Shown: piece by piece, positions 49,944 through 61,891 of the stretch
Layout: the number at the start of each line of letters is the position of its first letter
How positions within the stretch are numbered: the stretch's first letter is position 1
From: Streptomyces abyssomicinicus
Lineage (GTDB): Bacteria > Actinomycetota > Actinomycetes > Streptomycetales > Streptomycetaceae
Direction of reading: 5' to 3'
DNA length: 64,000 bases
Assembly (NCBI RefSeq): GCF_008974245.1
Contig: NZ_BBZI01000005.1
Span: 654,180-718,179 of the forward strand
Notes under the pieces: model-generated
Databases searched by the model: none
Told to the model about the DNA's origin: nothing
The model's input: the letters and a program-made list of their open reading frames with translations, nothing else
Program-made: the position numbers and the translations under genes

Positions 49944-51674
49944 ATGAAGAACAGACACGCCAGGCGCCTCGGCCTGCTCACGCTCCCCGTGGCGCTCACC
50001 CTGACCGCCGTCGGTCCTCCGTCCGCCGCCCAGGAGACGGGGGCCGGTGCCGGAAGGCCGGGCGCACAGCGTCCCAACATCGTCTTCGTCCTCGGCGACG
50101 ACTTCGGCTGGACCGACCTCAGCAGCCCCCTGACCAACCAGGGCAACCCGAACGACTACTACGAGACACCGGCGCTGGAGCGGATCGCCGCGGAGGGGAC
50201 GGCGTTCGACAACGCCTACGCGTCCCCCAACTGCGCGCCGACCCGGGCCGCCCTGCTCACCGGCCTGTACGCGCCGCGGCCCACCAACAACATCTACCTC
50301 GTCGACAACCTCAACCGCGGCGGTGACGACACCCTGCTGGTCGGCCCGCCGCAGGGACTGCCCGACGAGGACGTCGCGCTGCCCGCCGAGGCGGTCACGG
50401 TCGGCGAGCGGCTGCAGGGCGCCGGCTACACCACGGGCTACCTCGGCAAGTTCCACGTCGCGGCGACTCCGTCCGACATCACCGCCCAGCACGGCTTCGA
50501 CGAGAACATCGGCGGGACCCACGCCGGCGCCCCGGGCGCCTACCACGCGCAGAACGGCACGTTCGTCCAGCAGATCGGTCCCGAGCTGGACGCCTTCGCG
50601 GCCGACTACACGCAGCAGTACGTTGACGAGAACATCAAGCCCTTCTCGCACGGCACGGACCCCGCCGCCGTGGACGCACTGGTGGGGACCGACAAGCACG
50701 TCTCGGACGCGCTGGCGGACGCCACCATCGACTTCGTGGACCGCAACAAGGACGAGCCCTTCTTCGCCTTCCTGAGCTCCTACGCCGTCCACACACCCGT
50801 GGGCGACAAGCAGGCGCGCGCGGACCTGCTCGCCAAGTACCGGGCCAAGAGCCCGGGAGCGGGGCCGTCGAACGCCGCCTACGGCGCGCTGGTCGAGGGG
50901 CTCGACCAGACCGTGGCCCGTGTGGTCGAGCACCTGGAGACCACCGCGGACCCCCGCCGCCCGGGTCACGTCCTGGCCGACAACACCGTCGTCGTCTTCA
51001 CCGGGGACAACGGCGGCGTCGGCAAGTTCACCGACAACGGCCCCCTGCGGGGCGAGAAGGGCACACTGCGGGAAGGCGGCCTGCGGGTCCCGCTCATCGC
51101 CTGGAGCGGCAACCCCCGTCTGGTGGACGGCGGCACCGTCGACCACACCCCGGTCTACAGCGCCGACCTCCACACCACCTTCGCCTCCCTGGCGGGTGCG
51201 CGGAAGGACGACGTCAGGCCCCTGGACGGTGCGGACCTGAGCGGACTGTTCGCCGACGCCACCACCGAGCTGGACCGTGACGCCCTCTACTGGCACCTGC
51301 CCGGCTACCTGATCGACGACGCCCGCGACCAGCATCCGCAGTCGGTGATCCGGTCCGGCCGCTGGAAGCTGATCTACGACTACGAGGGCCGGTCCTGGGA
51401 GCTGTACGACCTGGCCGCCGACATCGGCGAGAGCCACGACCGGGCCGACGACGAACCCCAGGTGGTCCACCGGCTGGGTCACAAGCTGATCCGCTGGCTC
51501 GACAAGGTCGACGCCCCCCTGGCGACCCTCCGCGAGGGTCAGGCGCCGCTGTCCTTCCGGGTGTCCGGCGAGACCTACGCGGACGGCCGCGTCTCCCGGC
51601 ACCGGGGCGAGACGCTGGTCGTGGAGCCGGGCGAGGAGGTGCCGGTGGTGCTCGCCGGTCCCACCGGCCACTGA
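49944..51674 (+). CDS. Second exported sulfatase
   Basis: The 576-aa sulfatase has a signal peptide (RRLGLLTLPVALTLTAV, cleavage near SAA-QE), FVLGDDFGW (metal Asp pair, around residue 52), and NCAPTRAALLTGLY with Cys97 as the formylglycine site. YLGKFHVA replaces the usual GKWH, and VVFTGDNGG supplies the second metal site. It is more distant from the other two sulfatases and has a C-terminal extension of about 60 residues after the family end (LRWLDKVDAP-like), with EEVPVVLAGPTGH at the end. It follows the FGE gene by 108 bp with GAAGGATCC before ATG. Confidence 0.92.
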   Translation: MKNRHARRLGLLTLPVALTLTAVGPPSAAQETGAGAGRPGAQRPNIVFVLGDDFGWTDLSSPLTNQGNPNDYYETPALERIAAEGTAFDNAYASPNCAPTRAALLTGLYAPRPTNNIYLVDNLNRGGDDTLLVGPPQGLPDEDVALPAEAVTVGERLQGAGYTTGYLGKFHVAATPSDITAQHGFDENIGGTHAGAPGAYHAQNGTFVQQIGPELDAFAADYTQQYVDENIKPFSHGTDPAAVDALVGTDKHVSDALADATIDFVDRNKDEPFFAFLSSYAVHTPVGDKQARADLLAKYRAKSPGAGPSNAAYGALVEGLDQTVARVVEHLETTADPRRPGHVLADNTVVVFTGDNGGVGKFTDNGPLRGEKGTLREGGLRVPLIAWSGNPRLVDGGTVDHTPVYSADLHTTFASLAGARKDDVRPLDGADLSGLFADATTELDRDALYWHLPGYLIDDARDQHPQSVIRSGRWKLIYDYEGRSWELYDLAADIGESHDRADDEPQVVHRLGHKLIRWLDKVDAPLATLREGQAPLSFRVSGETYADGRVSRHRGETLVVEPGEEVPVVLAGPTGH

Positions 51675-51690
51675 TCCGCCTCCCGGCCGC

Positions 51691-51972
51691 ACCTCGGGGT
51701 CCGCGCTTCCCGCCGGACCCCGGGGTCTGCGCCTCCCGGCCGGGCCCCGAGGTCTGTGCTTCCCCCCCGGACCCCGGCGTCCGCGCTTCCGGGCCGGGCC
51801 CCGAGGTCCGTGCTTCCCGGCCGGGCCCCGGTTGCGTGCTTTCCTGCCGGACCCCGAGGTCCGTGCTTCCGGGCCGGGCCTTCCGGGCCGGGCCCCGAGG
51901 TCCGCGCTTCTCGGCCGGGCCCCGGCGTCCGTGCTTCCGGGCCGGGCCCCGGGGTCCGCGCCTTCGGGCCGG
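51691..51972. repeat. 27-bp minisatellite, about 10 degenerate copies
   Basis: Units of the form CCCCGAGGTCCGCGCTTCCG + GGCCGGG follow each other from 51691 to 51972; individual copies vary at a few positions and one has a 14-bp internal duplication (around 51875). It fills the gap between sulfatases two and three. Because 27 is a multiple of three, frames stay open through it and join the sulfatase frame, but there is no start or ribosome binding site there. Confidence 0.88.
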
Positions 51973-52020
51973 ATCTCGTGGTCCGGCCCGCCTCTTTCCC
52001 CTCCAGCAAAGGAGCCCCAG

Positions 52021-54228
52021 GTGCCCAGTCGCCGACAATTCCTCGCCGGATCCGCGGCAGCGCTCGGCACGGCCACGCTGCCCGCCGCCGCGGCGGAGGC
52101 CGCCGGCTCACTCCCCGGCCGCCGCCCGAACATCGTGGTGCTGCTCGCCGACGACCTCGGAAGCGGCGACCTCGGCTCGTACGGCCAGCAGCTCATCCGG
52201 ACGCCGCGTCTGGACCGGCTGGCCGCCGAGGGAACCCGCTTCACCCAGGCCTACTCCGCCGCCGCCGTCTGCGCGCCCTCCCGCGCCTCGCTGCTGACCG
52301 GCCTGCACGGTGGCCACGCACCGGTCCGGGAGAACCCCTTCGGCGGCCCGCAGGGGTCGCTCGGCGACGACGACACCACCTTCGCGGAGGTGCTGAGGGC
52401 CCGGGGCTACCGCACGGCCTGCATCGGCAAGTGGGGCTTCGGTCCGGAGGAGCCCGACCAGCCCAGCCACCCCAACAGACGCGGCTTCGAGGAGTTCTAC
52501 GGGTACATCACGCACGGCCACGCCCACCAGTACTTCCCGGCCTACCTGTGGCACAACGACGAACGCGTCGACCTCCCGGAGAACGCCGACGGCGGCAAGG
52601 GCACCTACGTCGTCGACCTCATCGAGCAGCGTGCCAACGACTTCATCACCGCACACGCGGACGAGCCGTTCCTGCTCTACCTCACCCCGAACATCCCGCA
52701 CGCCCCCAGCGACATCCCCGGCACCGGTGAGTACGCCGACCAGCCGTGGAGCGCGGCCGACAAGGGGCACGCGGCGCAGATCACCCGCCTCGACACGCTG
52801 GCCGGCTCGGTCGTGGACACCCTGCGGCGCCTGGGCATCGACCGCCACACCCTCCTCCTGGTGACCAGCGACAACGGCCCCCACGAGGAGGGAGGCGTCG
52901 ACCCCGACCTGTTCGACGCCAACGGGCCGCTGAAGGGCTACAAGCGCAACCTCTACGAAGGCGGCGTCCGGGTACCGCTCCTCGCCTGGTGGCCGGGCAC
53001 CGTGACCCCCGGCGTCTCGGACCGGATCACCCCGTCGACGGACCTCCTCCCCACCCTCGCCGAACTCGCCGGCGCGCCCGCGCCCCGGGACATCGACGGC
53101 CTCTCCGCCGCGGCGCTGCTCGCCCGCCGGCCCGGCGCCGCGCCGGACCACGACCACCTCTACTGGTACCGCAACGACCCCGGCTCCACGGCGCGGGCGA
53201 AGGCGGCGGACAAGGGCCGCATCAACACCCTCGCCGAGGCGGTGCGCCGCGACCGGTGGAAGGCCGTGCGCTTCGCCCCGGCCCGGGACCGTTCGGTGCC
53301 CGACGAGCAGTGGCAGTTCGAGCTCTACGACCTGGGGACGGATCCGGGCGAGACCACCGACGTGCACGCCGACCACCCGGGGCTGACGCGGGAGCTCACC
53401 GCCCTGCTCCGCGCCGCCTGGGCGGAGTCCTACGACCGCGAGGGCTTCGGCGTCCGGCTCACGGTGCCAGAACTGGCCCTGCCGGGCGAGACGTTCACCG
53501 CGACGGCGGCACTCACCAACGCCTCCGCCCGTCCCTGGGAGCGCGCCAGGCTCGCACTCACGGTGCCCGACGGCTGGCGGGTCCGGCCGGTCGCCCCGGG
53601 ACGGGCCGGCGATCTCGCCCCGGGGGAGGCCCTGGAGACCGCCTGGCGGGTCACCCCGCCGGCCCTCGGGACCCCCGCCGGCAGGTGGACGCTGCGCGCC
53701 GAGGGGAGCGCGGCGTACGGGCGCCGGCCCGTCCGCTTCGAGTCCTGGGGCACGGTCGCCACGCCACCGCCGGCGCCCACCGCCGACACCTACCTCAGCG
53801 ACCTGCCCTGGCTCTCGGCGACCAACGGGTGGGGGCCGGTGGAACTCGACACCTCCAACGGCAAGAAGCCGGCGGGCGACGGCACCCCGATCAGCTTCGG
53901 CGGCGTCACCTACGCCAAGGGCCTCGGGGTCCACGCCCACTCCGAGATCGTGTACCACCTCGGAGGCAATGCCTCCCGCCTCACCGCGGTCGTCGGCATC
54001 GACGACTTCTCCGCCCGGCAGAGCGCGGCCGGGGGGACGAGCGCGGAGGTCTGGGGAGACGGCGTGCGGCTGTACGACAGCGGGCTGCTCACCGCCGCCG
54101 GCGGACCACGCCCGGTGGACGTGGACGTCACCGGCGTGCGGCTGCTCCGGCTGGTGGTGCGCAACGCGAACGACAGCACCTCCTACGACCACACGTCCTG
54201 GGCCGCGGCCCACCTCCGCGTCGGCTGA
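52021..54228 (+). CDS. Third exported sulfatase with C-terminal NEW3 and NPCBM carbohydrate-binding domains
   Basis: The 735-aa protein has a textbook Tat signal (PSRRQFLAGSAAALG), LLADDLGSGDLGSYG (metal site), VCAPSRASLLTG with Cys84 as formylglycine site, CIGKWGFG and VTSDNGPHEEGG. The catalytic part ends near residue 470. Residues about 478-582 look like an NPCBM-associated NEW3 beta sandwich (LPGETFTATAALTN). Residues about 586-735 form an NPCBM module (YLSDLPWLSATNGWGPVE, TYAKGLGVHAHSEIVYHL, then RLLRLVVRNANDS). GTG 52021 is chosen for AAAGGAG 8 nt upstream. It probably desulfates a carbohydrate polymer. Confidence 0.93.
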   Translation: MPSRRQFLAGSAAALGTATLPAAAAEAAGSLPGRRPNIVVLLADDLGSGDLGSYGQQLIRTPRLDRLAAEGTRFTQAYSAAAVCAPSRASLLTGLHGGHAPVRENPFGGPQGSLGDDDTTFAEVLRARGYRTACIGKWGFGPEEPDQPSHPNRRGFEEFYGYITHGHAHQYFPAYLWHNDERVDLPENADGGKGTYVVDLIEQRANDFITAHADEPFLLYLTPNIPHAPSDIPGTGEYADQPWSAADKGHAAQITRLDTLAGSVVDTLRRLGIDRHTLLLVTSDNGPHEEGGVDPDLFDANGPLKGYKRNLYEGGVRVPLLAWWPGTVTPGVSDRITPSTDLLPTLAELAGAPAPRDIDGLSAAALLARRPGAAPDHDHLYWYRNDPGSTARAKAADKGRINTLAEAVRRDRWKAVRFAPARDRSVPDEQWQFELYDLGTDPGETTDVHADHPGLTRELTALLRAAWAESYDREGFGVRLTVPELALPGETFTATAALTNASARPWERARLALTVPDGWRVRPVAPGRAGDLAPGEALETAWRVTPPALGTPAGRWTLRAEGSAAYGRRPVRFESWGTVATPPPAPTADTYLSDLPWLSATNGWGPVELDTSNGKKPAGDGTPISFGGVTYAKGLGVHAHSEIVYHLGGNASRLTAVVGIDDFSARQSAAGGTSAEVWGDGVRLYDSGLLTAAGGPRPVDVDVTGVRLLRLVVRNANDSTSYDHTSWAAAHLRVG

Positions 54229-54259
54229 CGCCGCGCGGGGCGCGTGACCCCGAACGACA

Positions 54260-54291
54260 GGCGGGCGCCGGCCACGAGACCGGCGCCCGCC
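54260..54291. terminator. Hairpin terminator, 12-bp stem
   Basis: Arms 54260-54271 and 54280-54291 are perfectly complementary with an 8-nt loop, 31 bp past the third sulfatase stop and at the end of the convergent GlxA-type gene remnant. Confidence 0.8.
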
Positions 54292-55184
54292 GTCGTACGC
54301 GCCCGGACGGGCTGCCAGGCGCCGGGACGGCCGGACGGCCCGGCCGCGCAGGCGGCGCAGCATGCGCGCGTCCTCGAACCCGGCGGGGCGGGCCGCGGCG
54401 TCGAGCGTCGCCCCACGGCCGATCAGGTGCTCGGCGTGCTCCAGCCGCAGTGCCTGCTGGTGGCGGAGCGGGGTGAGGCCGGTGGCCCGGGTGAAGTGCC
54501 GGGACAGGGTGCGCTCACCGACGCGGAGCGCGGCGGCGAGCTGCGGCAGCCGCAGGCCGAAGCGGGCGTCGAGGATGTCCTGGGCGCGGTGCGGCAGGTC
54601 GTCGAGGTGCGCGCGGTGCCGGAGCATCGCGCTCTCCTGCGCCGGTTGCCGTCGGCGCACGGGTGGACGGCCAACTGCCGCGCCATCCGCGCGGCCACCG
54701 CCGGGCCGTGGCGGGTGGCGACCAGGTGGAGCGCCAGGTCGATGCCGCCGGCGGAACCGGCGGAGGCGAGCACCCGGTCGTCGGCGGTGAACAGGACGTC
54801 CCGCACCACCACCGCCTTCGGGTGGCGGCGGGCCGGTTCGTCCCGCAGATCGTGACGGGTGGTGCAGGTGCGGCCGTCGGGCGGCCCGGCCCGGCCCAGT
54901 ACCTCCGTACCCGTGCCCACACCGGCCACCGTGCCGCCGCGGGCCTGGTGGGCCCGCAGGACGTCCAGGACGGCGCCGGCGACACCGGGGGACCCGTGCG
55001 GGCCGGCGGCCCGGCCGGGCACCACGATCAGGTCCCCGGGCCCGATGCGGGGCCACTCCAGGCCCGCCACCGGCAGTCCCCGCGCGGTGGTGAGGACCTG
55101 CGCGGGGCCGGCCAGGTCCAGCAGATGGACTCCGGGCGTCGGGAAGAAGACGATGTGGGCCACGATCCGGCCATCATGCCGCAC
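54292..55184 (-). pseudogene. GlxA-type AraC regulator, frameshifted
   Basis: The N-terminal DJ-1/PfpI-like domain is read from ATG 55184 (VAHIVFFPTPGVHLLDLAGP, DLIVVPGRAAG, ASAGSAGGIDLALHLV) up to LAVHPCADGN near 54650. The expected continuation (ESAMLRHRAHLDDLPHRAQDIL, helix-turn-helix with GERTLSRHFTRATGLTPLRH and GFEDARMLRRLRG) is in another frame. The shift lies at about 54640-54655. The second frame meets no stop before the terminator hairpin. Either the gene is broken or there is a sequencing error. It converges on the sulfatase cluster and may once have regulated it. Confidence 0.75.
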
Positions 55185-55461
55185 GTCCCGGCGCGGCCGC
55201 GGGCCGGTCCGTCATGCTGACGACGGACCGGCCCACGAGCGTGTGGCCGGCGCCGGCCGACCTCCTCTGGCCGGAAGGGTCGACGGAGCGGCCGCTACCG
55301 CGGCGACGCTCCGGCCCGGCCTGAGCGTCACGGTGCGTACCCGGGCCGGTGACCGCTCCCCGCCGCGGGCGGGCCCGGGGCGGACGGCACCGGGCCCGGC
55401 GTCGGACCGGCCACTCCCGGGCGCGAGGCGGACCGATCCGGTCACACCCGGGGTGGCGCGG

Positions 55462-56907
<1,446 letters not shown>

Positions 56908-57031
56908 GACGTCTCCTGGAACGTACGGACAGGGGGAGGAGATGTGGAGACACCGCGGACGGCGGCGCATGACCGACTGGTCGCGAACGCATGTGCGGCA
57001 TCTCGCGGAGCGGATCATACGCATCCGGAGC

Positions 57032-57066
57032 CAACTCTCAACTTCTCGGTGTATACGCAGAGTTGA
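57032..57066. promoter_or_regulatory. Inverted repeat in the permease/XRE divergent promoter
   Basis: CAACTCT (57032-57038) and AGAGTTG (57059-57065) are inverted; the inner TCAAC (57038-57042) and GTTGA (57062-57066) also pair. It lies in the 275-bp gap between the permease and XRE genes, in its lowest-GC part. A possible operator; the binding protein is unknown. Confidence 0.4.
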
Positions 57067-57182
57067 TCATGCGTGACTCTCTCGTACATTGCTACGAACC
57101 TGACGGTGATCTATCCCGCCCAACCGGGACACCGCCGACAGTGGCCGTAGAACAACGCCGCGTGACTGCATAGTCTCCGCCC

Positions 57183-57860
57183 GTGCATCCACAACTCCCT
57201 TTCAACGCACGCGCTGCCCGCACACTGCGCGAGAGGCTCGGGATGGCCCCCGGCCATGTCGCGTACGGAATGCGCGCCTCCTACGGGATGACCTATGTGA
57301 CGCCCGACCACATCACCGCATGGGAACGCGGCGTCGCCATGCCCAACCTGCAGGAACTCACGGCACTCGCCGGGGCGTTGTGGTGTGCGCCCGGTGACCT
57401 CATGGGAGCACCCCGCACCTTGCGGGAGCACCGGCTGGCCCGGGGCATGGCACCCGAGGACGTCGCCCACGCGGTCGGCATGAGTGTCGGTGACTACCTC
57501 CGCATGGAGGAGACGGGGCGGTGGACGGGAAGTGCCTACCAGTCCACCCAGCTCGGCACGGCGCTCCAGCTGTCGGCGCCCGCCATGGTCACCATCACCG
57601 GCCTCGAAGGGGAACTCGCGGCCCTCCTCGAGGAGGCAGTCTCCACCCGCTGGCAGGCGCACATCCGCTCGGTCGCCCGCCTCCTGTCGATGGAGAAACG
57701 CGACCTGCAGGACCCCCTGCGCACCATGCACGGGGAGTACCAGAACCTCATCGCCCGGACGCTGAGCCGGGCCACCGGGTCCGCGACCTCGGGCGAGGAG
57801 GGGAAGAACTACCTCGACAACATCGTCCAGCGCTTCTGGGAGTGCCTCGGAAGCCGGTGA
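57183..57860 (+). CDS. XRE-family helix-turn-helix regulator
   Basis: The 225-aa protein has a helix-turn-helix at about residues 12-62 (ARTLRERLGMAPGHVAYGM, YVTPDHITAWERGVAMPNLQELTALAGAL). A second, similar block lies at about 78-120 (RTLREHRLARGMAPEDVAHAVGMSVGDYLRMEETGRW), so it seems to have two tandem XRE units. A helical C-terminal region (residues 140-225) may dimerise. GTG 57183 without a strong ribosome binding site, possibly leaderless. It is divergent from the purine permease and may control it. Confidence 0.85.
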   Translation: MHPQLPFNARAARTLRERLGMAPGHVAYGMRASYGMTYVTPDHITAWERGVAMPNLQELTALAGALWCAPGDLMGAPRTLREHRLARGMAPEDVAHAVGMSVGDYLRMEETGRWTGSAYQSTQLGTALQLSAPAMVTITGLEGELAALLEEAVSTRWQAHIRSVARLLSMEKRDLQDPLRTMHGEYQNLIARTLSRATGSATSGEEGKNYLDNIVQRFWECLGSR

Positions 57861-57876
57861 AGCGGTGACGCACGTG

Positions 57877-57909
57877 GGCGCCCCCGCCGGAATGTCCGGC
57901 GGGGGCGCC
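57877..57909. terminator. Bidirectional terminator, 15-bp perfect stem
   Basis: Arms 57877-57891 and 57895-57909 are perfectly complementary with a 3-nt loop, between the convergent XRE and xylanase genes. Confidence 0.88.
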
Positions 57910-58061
57910 TGGGATATGGCCGCCGGCGACGAGGGACGTGGCCGGCGGCCGACCGTGGTGGGGGTCACGGTCGCGGAGACCGGGCCGTTCGGCCGGGCGG
58001 AGGGGGGCACGTCCTCCGCCCGGCAGGCCAGGGTCTCCTCGTCAGGCCCGAGGGCCTGGGC

Positions 58062-59582
<1,521 letters not shown>

Positions 59583-59650
59583 TTACCGCTGCGAGCCGAG
59601 AAATTAGCGAACTGGAGGGGAAGTTGCGCCCCCTGGAGCAATTTTTGTTA

Positions 59651-59672
59651 CGAAACTTCGCCGAAAGTTTCG
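59651..59672. promoter_or_regulatory. 22-bp palindrome CGAAACTT-N6-AAGTTTCG
   Basis: Perfect 8-bp arms at 59651-59658 and 59665-59672, next to an AT-rich promoter-like block. The half-sites are the same CGAAACTT as in the 59544 element, so one regulator may bind both. Confidence 0.6.
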
Positions 59673-59858
59673 TCTCCCGAGGGGGCAGCGGTGTGCCCCG
59701 CCGGCGGGGGAGGCCCGCCCGGCGGGGCACGGGGCGCGGTGGCGCGAGGGGCGGCTCAGCGGTGCTTCAGGGGTGCTTCGAGTGACGGCTCTCGTCGTAG
59801 GTGGCGCGTAAAGCCGGAAATGTCCATGTTGGCCCCTCTCGTGGGGGGAAGAGGGTAT

Positions 59859-59872
59859 TGGGAGCGCTCCCA
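59859..59872. promoter_or_regulatory. CebR-type operator TGGGAGCGCTCCCA (box 1)
   Basis: A perfect 14-bp match to the palindrome bound by the cellobiose/cellotriose-responsive repressor CebR in Streptomyces. Confidence 0.88.
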
Positions 59873-60074
59873 TCCGCAGTGTGCGGGCGTGTCGACGGAA
59901 GGGCAATGATTTATCGCGCCAGTGTTTCCCTGGGGGTTGTGCCGTCCGCGCGCTCCGGTACGGGGTCCTGTGGCCCGTGTGACGAGGGGTGTTGGCCGTC
60001 CTCGGGCGAAGGCCCCGCGGCGCCGATTCTTGGCGGAACCTCAACCTTGACGTGAGCACTCCGAACTGGGTGTA

Positions 60075-60088
60075 TGGGAGCGCTCCCA
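60075..60088. promoter_or_regulatory. CebR-type operator TGGGAGCGCTCCCA (box 2)
   Basis: A second perfect 14-bp copy, 110 bp before the mannanase start and 216 bp from box 1. Confidence 0.88.
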
Positions 60089-60198
60089 AGCATGTGTTCC
60101 ACCGGCTCGTTCCCCTACGGGGCGCGAGACCGGTTCCCCTTCCCGTGCACCCCCGTTCACGGCGCCGGTCACAGCCGGCGCCGGCTGCAGGAGGCAGA

Positions 60199-61845
60199 GT
60201 GAGAACCGCACGTGTAGCAGGACGACGGCCCTTCGCGGCCGTGATCGCCGCACTGGCCACGCTCGTCGGGCTGCTCGCCCTGAGTGCCGCGCCGGCCCAG
60301 GCGGCCCCGGCCGGGCTCCGGGTCACCGACGGCCGTGTCGTCGAGGGCAACGGCAACGACTTCGTGATGCGCGGGGTGAACCACGCGCACACCTGGTACC
60401 AGAGCGAGACCCAGTCGTTCGCCGACATCAAGGCGCTGGGCGCCAACACCGTCCGGGTCGTCCTCGCCGACGGCCACCGGTGGACCGCCAACAGCGCCAC
60501 GGACGTCGCCGCCGTGGTCGACCGCTGCAAGGCCAACAAGCTGATCTGCGTCCTCGAGGTGCACGACACCACGGGCTACGGAGAGGAGTCGGCGGCCGGC
60601 ACGCTCGACCAGGCCGCGAACTACTGGATCGGCCTCAAGGACGTTCTCGCGGGCCAGGAAGACTACGTTGTCATCAACATCGGCAACGAGCCGTACGGCA
60701 ACAACAACGCCGCGGCCTGGACGGACGCCACCAAGAACGCGATCGTCAAGCTCCGCGGCGCCGGCTTCCGCCACGCGCTGATGGTGGACGCCCCCAACTG
60801 GGGGCAGGACTGGTCCGGGACGATGCGTGACAACGCTGTCTCCGTCTTCGCCGCCGACCCCGACCGCAACACCATCTTCTCGATCCACATGTACGGCGTG
60901 TACGACACCGCCGCAGAGGTGCAGAGCTACCTGAACCACTTCGTCACCAACAAGCTGCCCATCGTCGTCGGTGAGTTCGGCAACGACCACAGCGACGGCA
61001 ACCCGGACGAGGACGCCATCATGGCGACCGCCCAGTCCCTGGGCATCGGCTACATCGGCTGGTCCTGGAGCGGCAACGGCGGCGGTGTCGAGTACCTGGA
61101 CATGGTGAACGGCTTCGACGCCGGCTCGCTCAGCACCTGGGGCACCCGCTTCTTCAAGGGCGCCAACGGCATCGCCCAGACCTCCCGCGAGGCCACCGTG
61201 TATTCCGGCAGCTCCGGCGGCGACACCCAGGCGCCCACCGCTCCCGGCACGCCCAGGTCCTCGGCCGTCACCTCCGCCTCGGCCACGCTGACCTGGACCG
61301 CGTCGACTGACAACGTTGGCGTCACCGGCTACGAGGTCGTCCGCGTGAACGGCTCCTCGCAGACCGTCGTCGCCACCTCCGGTACCACCTCCGCCACCGT
61401 CACCGGCCTCTCCGCGAGCACCGCCTACACCTTCGCGGTCCGGGCCCGTGACGCGGCCGGCAACCGCTCGCCCAACTCCGCCACCGTGCAGGTCACCACG
61501 TCGCCGGGCGGTGGCACGCCGAGCGGCAGCTGCGCGGTGGGCTACAAGGTGGTCAACCAGTGGTCGGGCGGCTTCCAGGGCGAGATCGTGCTCCGCAACA
61601 CCGCCACCACGCCGGTCAGCAACTGGAAGCTCGCCTTCACCTACGCCGACGGTCAGCAGATCAGCAACATGTGGGGCGGCACCGCCACCCAGTCGGGCAC
61701 CGCGGTGACCGTCACGCCCGCCTCCTACACCTCCACCATCCCGGCGGGCGGGTCCGTCACGCTCGGATTCCTCGCCGGCAAGGGCGCCGCCAACACGGCG
61801 CCGGCCCAGTTCACCCTCGACGGGGCGGTCTGCGCCGCCCTGTGA
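60199..61845 (+). CDS. Secreted GH5 mannanase with fibronectin III and CBM2 domains
   Basis: The 548-aa protein has a signal peptide (RRPFAAVIAALATLVGLLAL, cleavage near AQA-AP) and a GH5 domain at about residues 38-335: MRGVNHAHTWY, INIGNEPYGN (acid/base Glu164) and VVGEFGNDHSD (nucleophile Glu259). The GLRV..G..V and VNHAHTWY blocks suggest subfamily 8, endo-beta-1,4-mannanase. A fibronectin III module (about 345-435) and a C-terminal CBM2 (about 445-548) follow. GTG 60199 is chosen for GGAGG 5-6 nt upstream and the signal peptide. Two CebR-type boxes precede it, so control by cello-oligosaccharides is expected. Confidence 0.93.
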   Translation: MRTARVAGRRPFAAVIAALATLVGLLALSAAPAQAAPAGLRVTDGRVVEGNGNDFVMRGVNHAHTWYQSETQSFADIKALGANTVRVVLADGHRWTANSATDVAAVVDRCKANKLICVLEVHDTTGYGEESAAGTLDQAANYWIGLKDVLAGQEDYVVINIGNEPYGNNNAAAWTDATKNAIVKLRGAGFRHALMVDAPNWGQDWSGTMRDNAVSVFAADPDRNTIFSIHMYGVYDTAAEVQSYLNHFVTNKLPIVVGEFGNDHSDGNPDEDAIMATAQSLGIGYIGWSWSGNGGGVEYLDMVNGFDAGSLSTWGTRFFKGANGIAQTSREATVYSGSSGGDTQAPTAPGTPRSSAVTSASATLTWTASTDNVGVTGYEVVRVNGSSQTVVATSGTTSATVTGLSASTAYTFAVRARDAAGNRSPNSATVQVTTSPGGGTPSGSCAVGYKVVNQWSGGFQGEIVLRNTATTPVSNWKLAFTYADGQQISNMWGGTATQSGTAVTVTPASYTSTIPAGGSVTLGFLAGKGAANTAPAQFTLDGAVCAAL

Positions 61846-61856
61846 CCCGGGCGGGC

Positions 61857-61891
61857 GGCCCGCTCCCCGAGATCCGGGGAGCGGGCCGCGT
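61857..61891 (+). terminator. Hairpin terminator of the mannanase gene, 15-bp stem
   Basis: Arms 61857-61871 and 61877-61891 are perfectly complementary with a 5-nt loop, 12 bp after the stop codon. Confidence 0.9.

Noticed and set aside
51756..52020. N-terminal extension of the third sulfatase through the 27-bp repeats
   Set aside because: No ribosome binding site upstream; it would hide the Tat signal; a strong AAAGGAG precedes GTG 52021.
48861..52244. Minus-strand frame of over 1,100 codons opposite FGE and sulfatase genes
   Set aside because: Antisense shadow: the plus strand encodes proteins with exact active-site motifs throughout.
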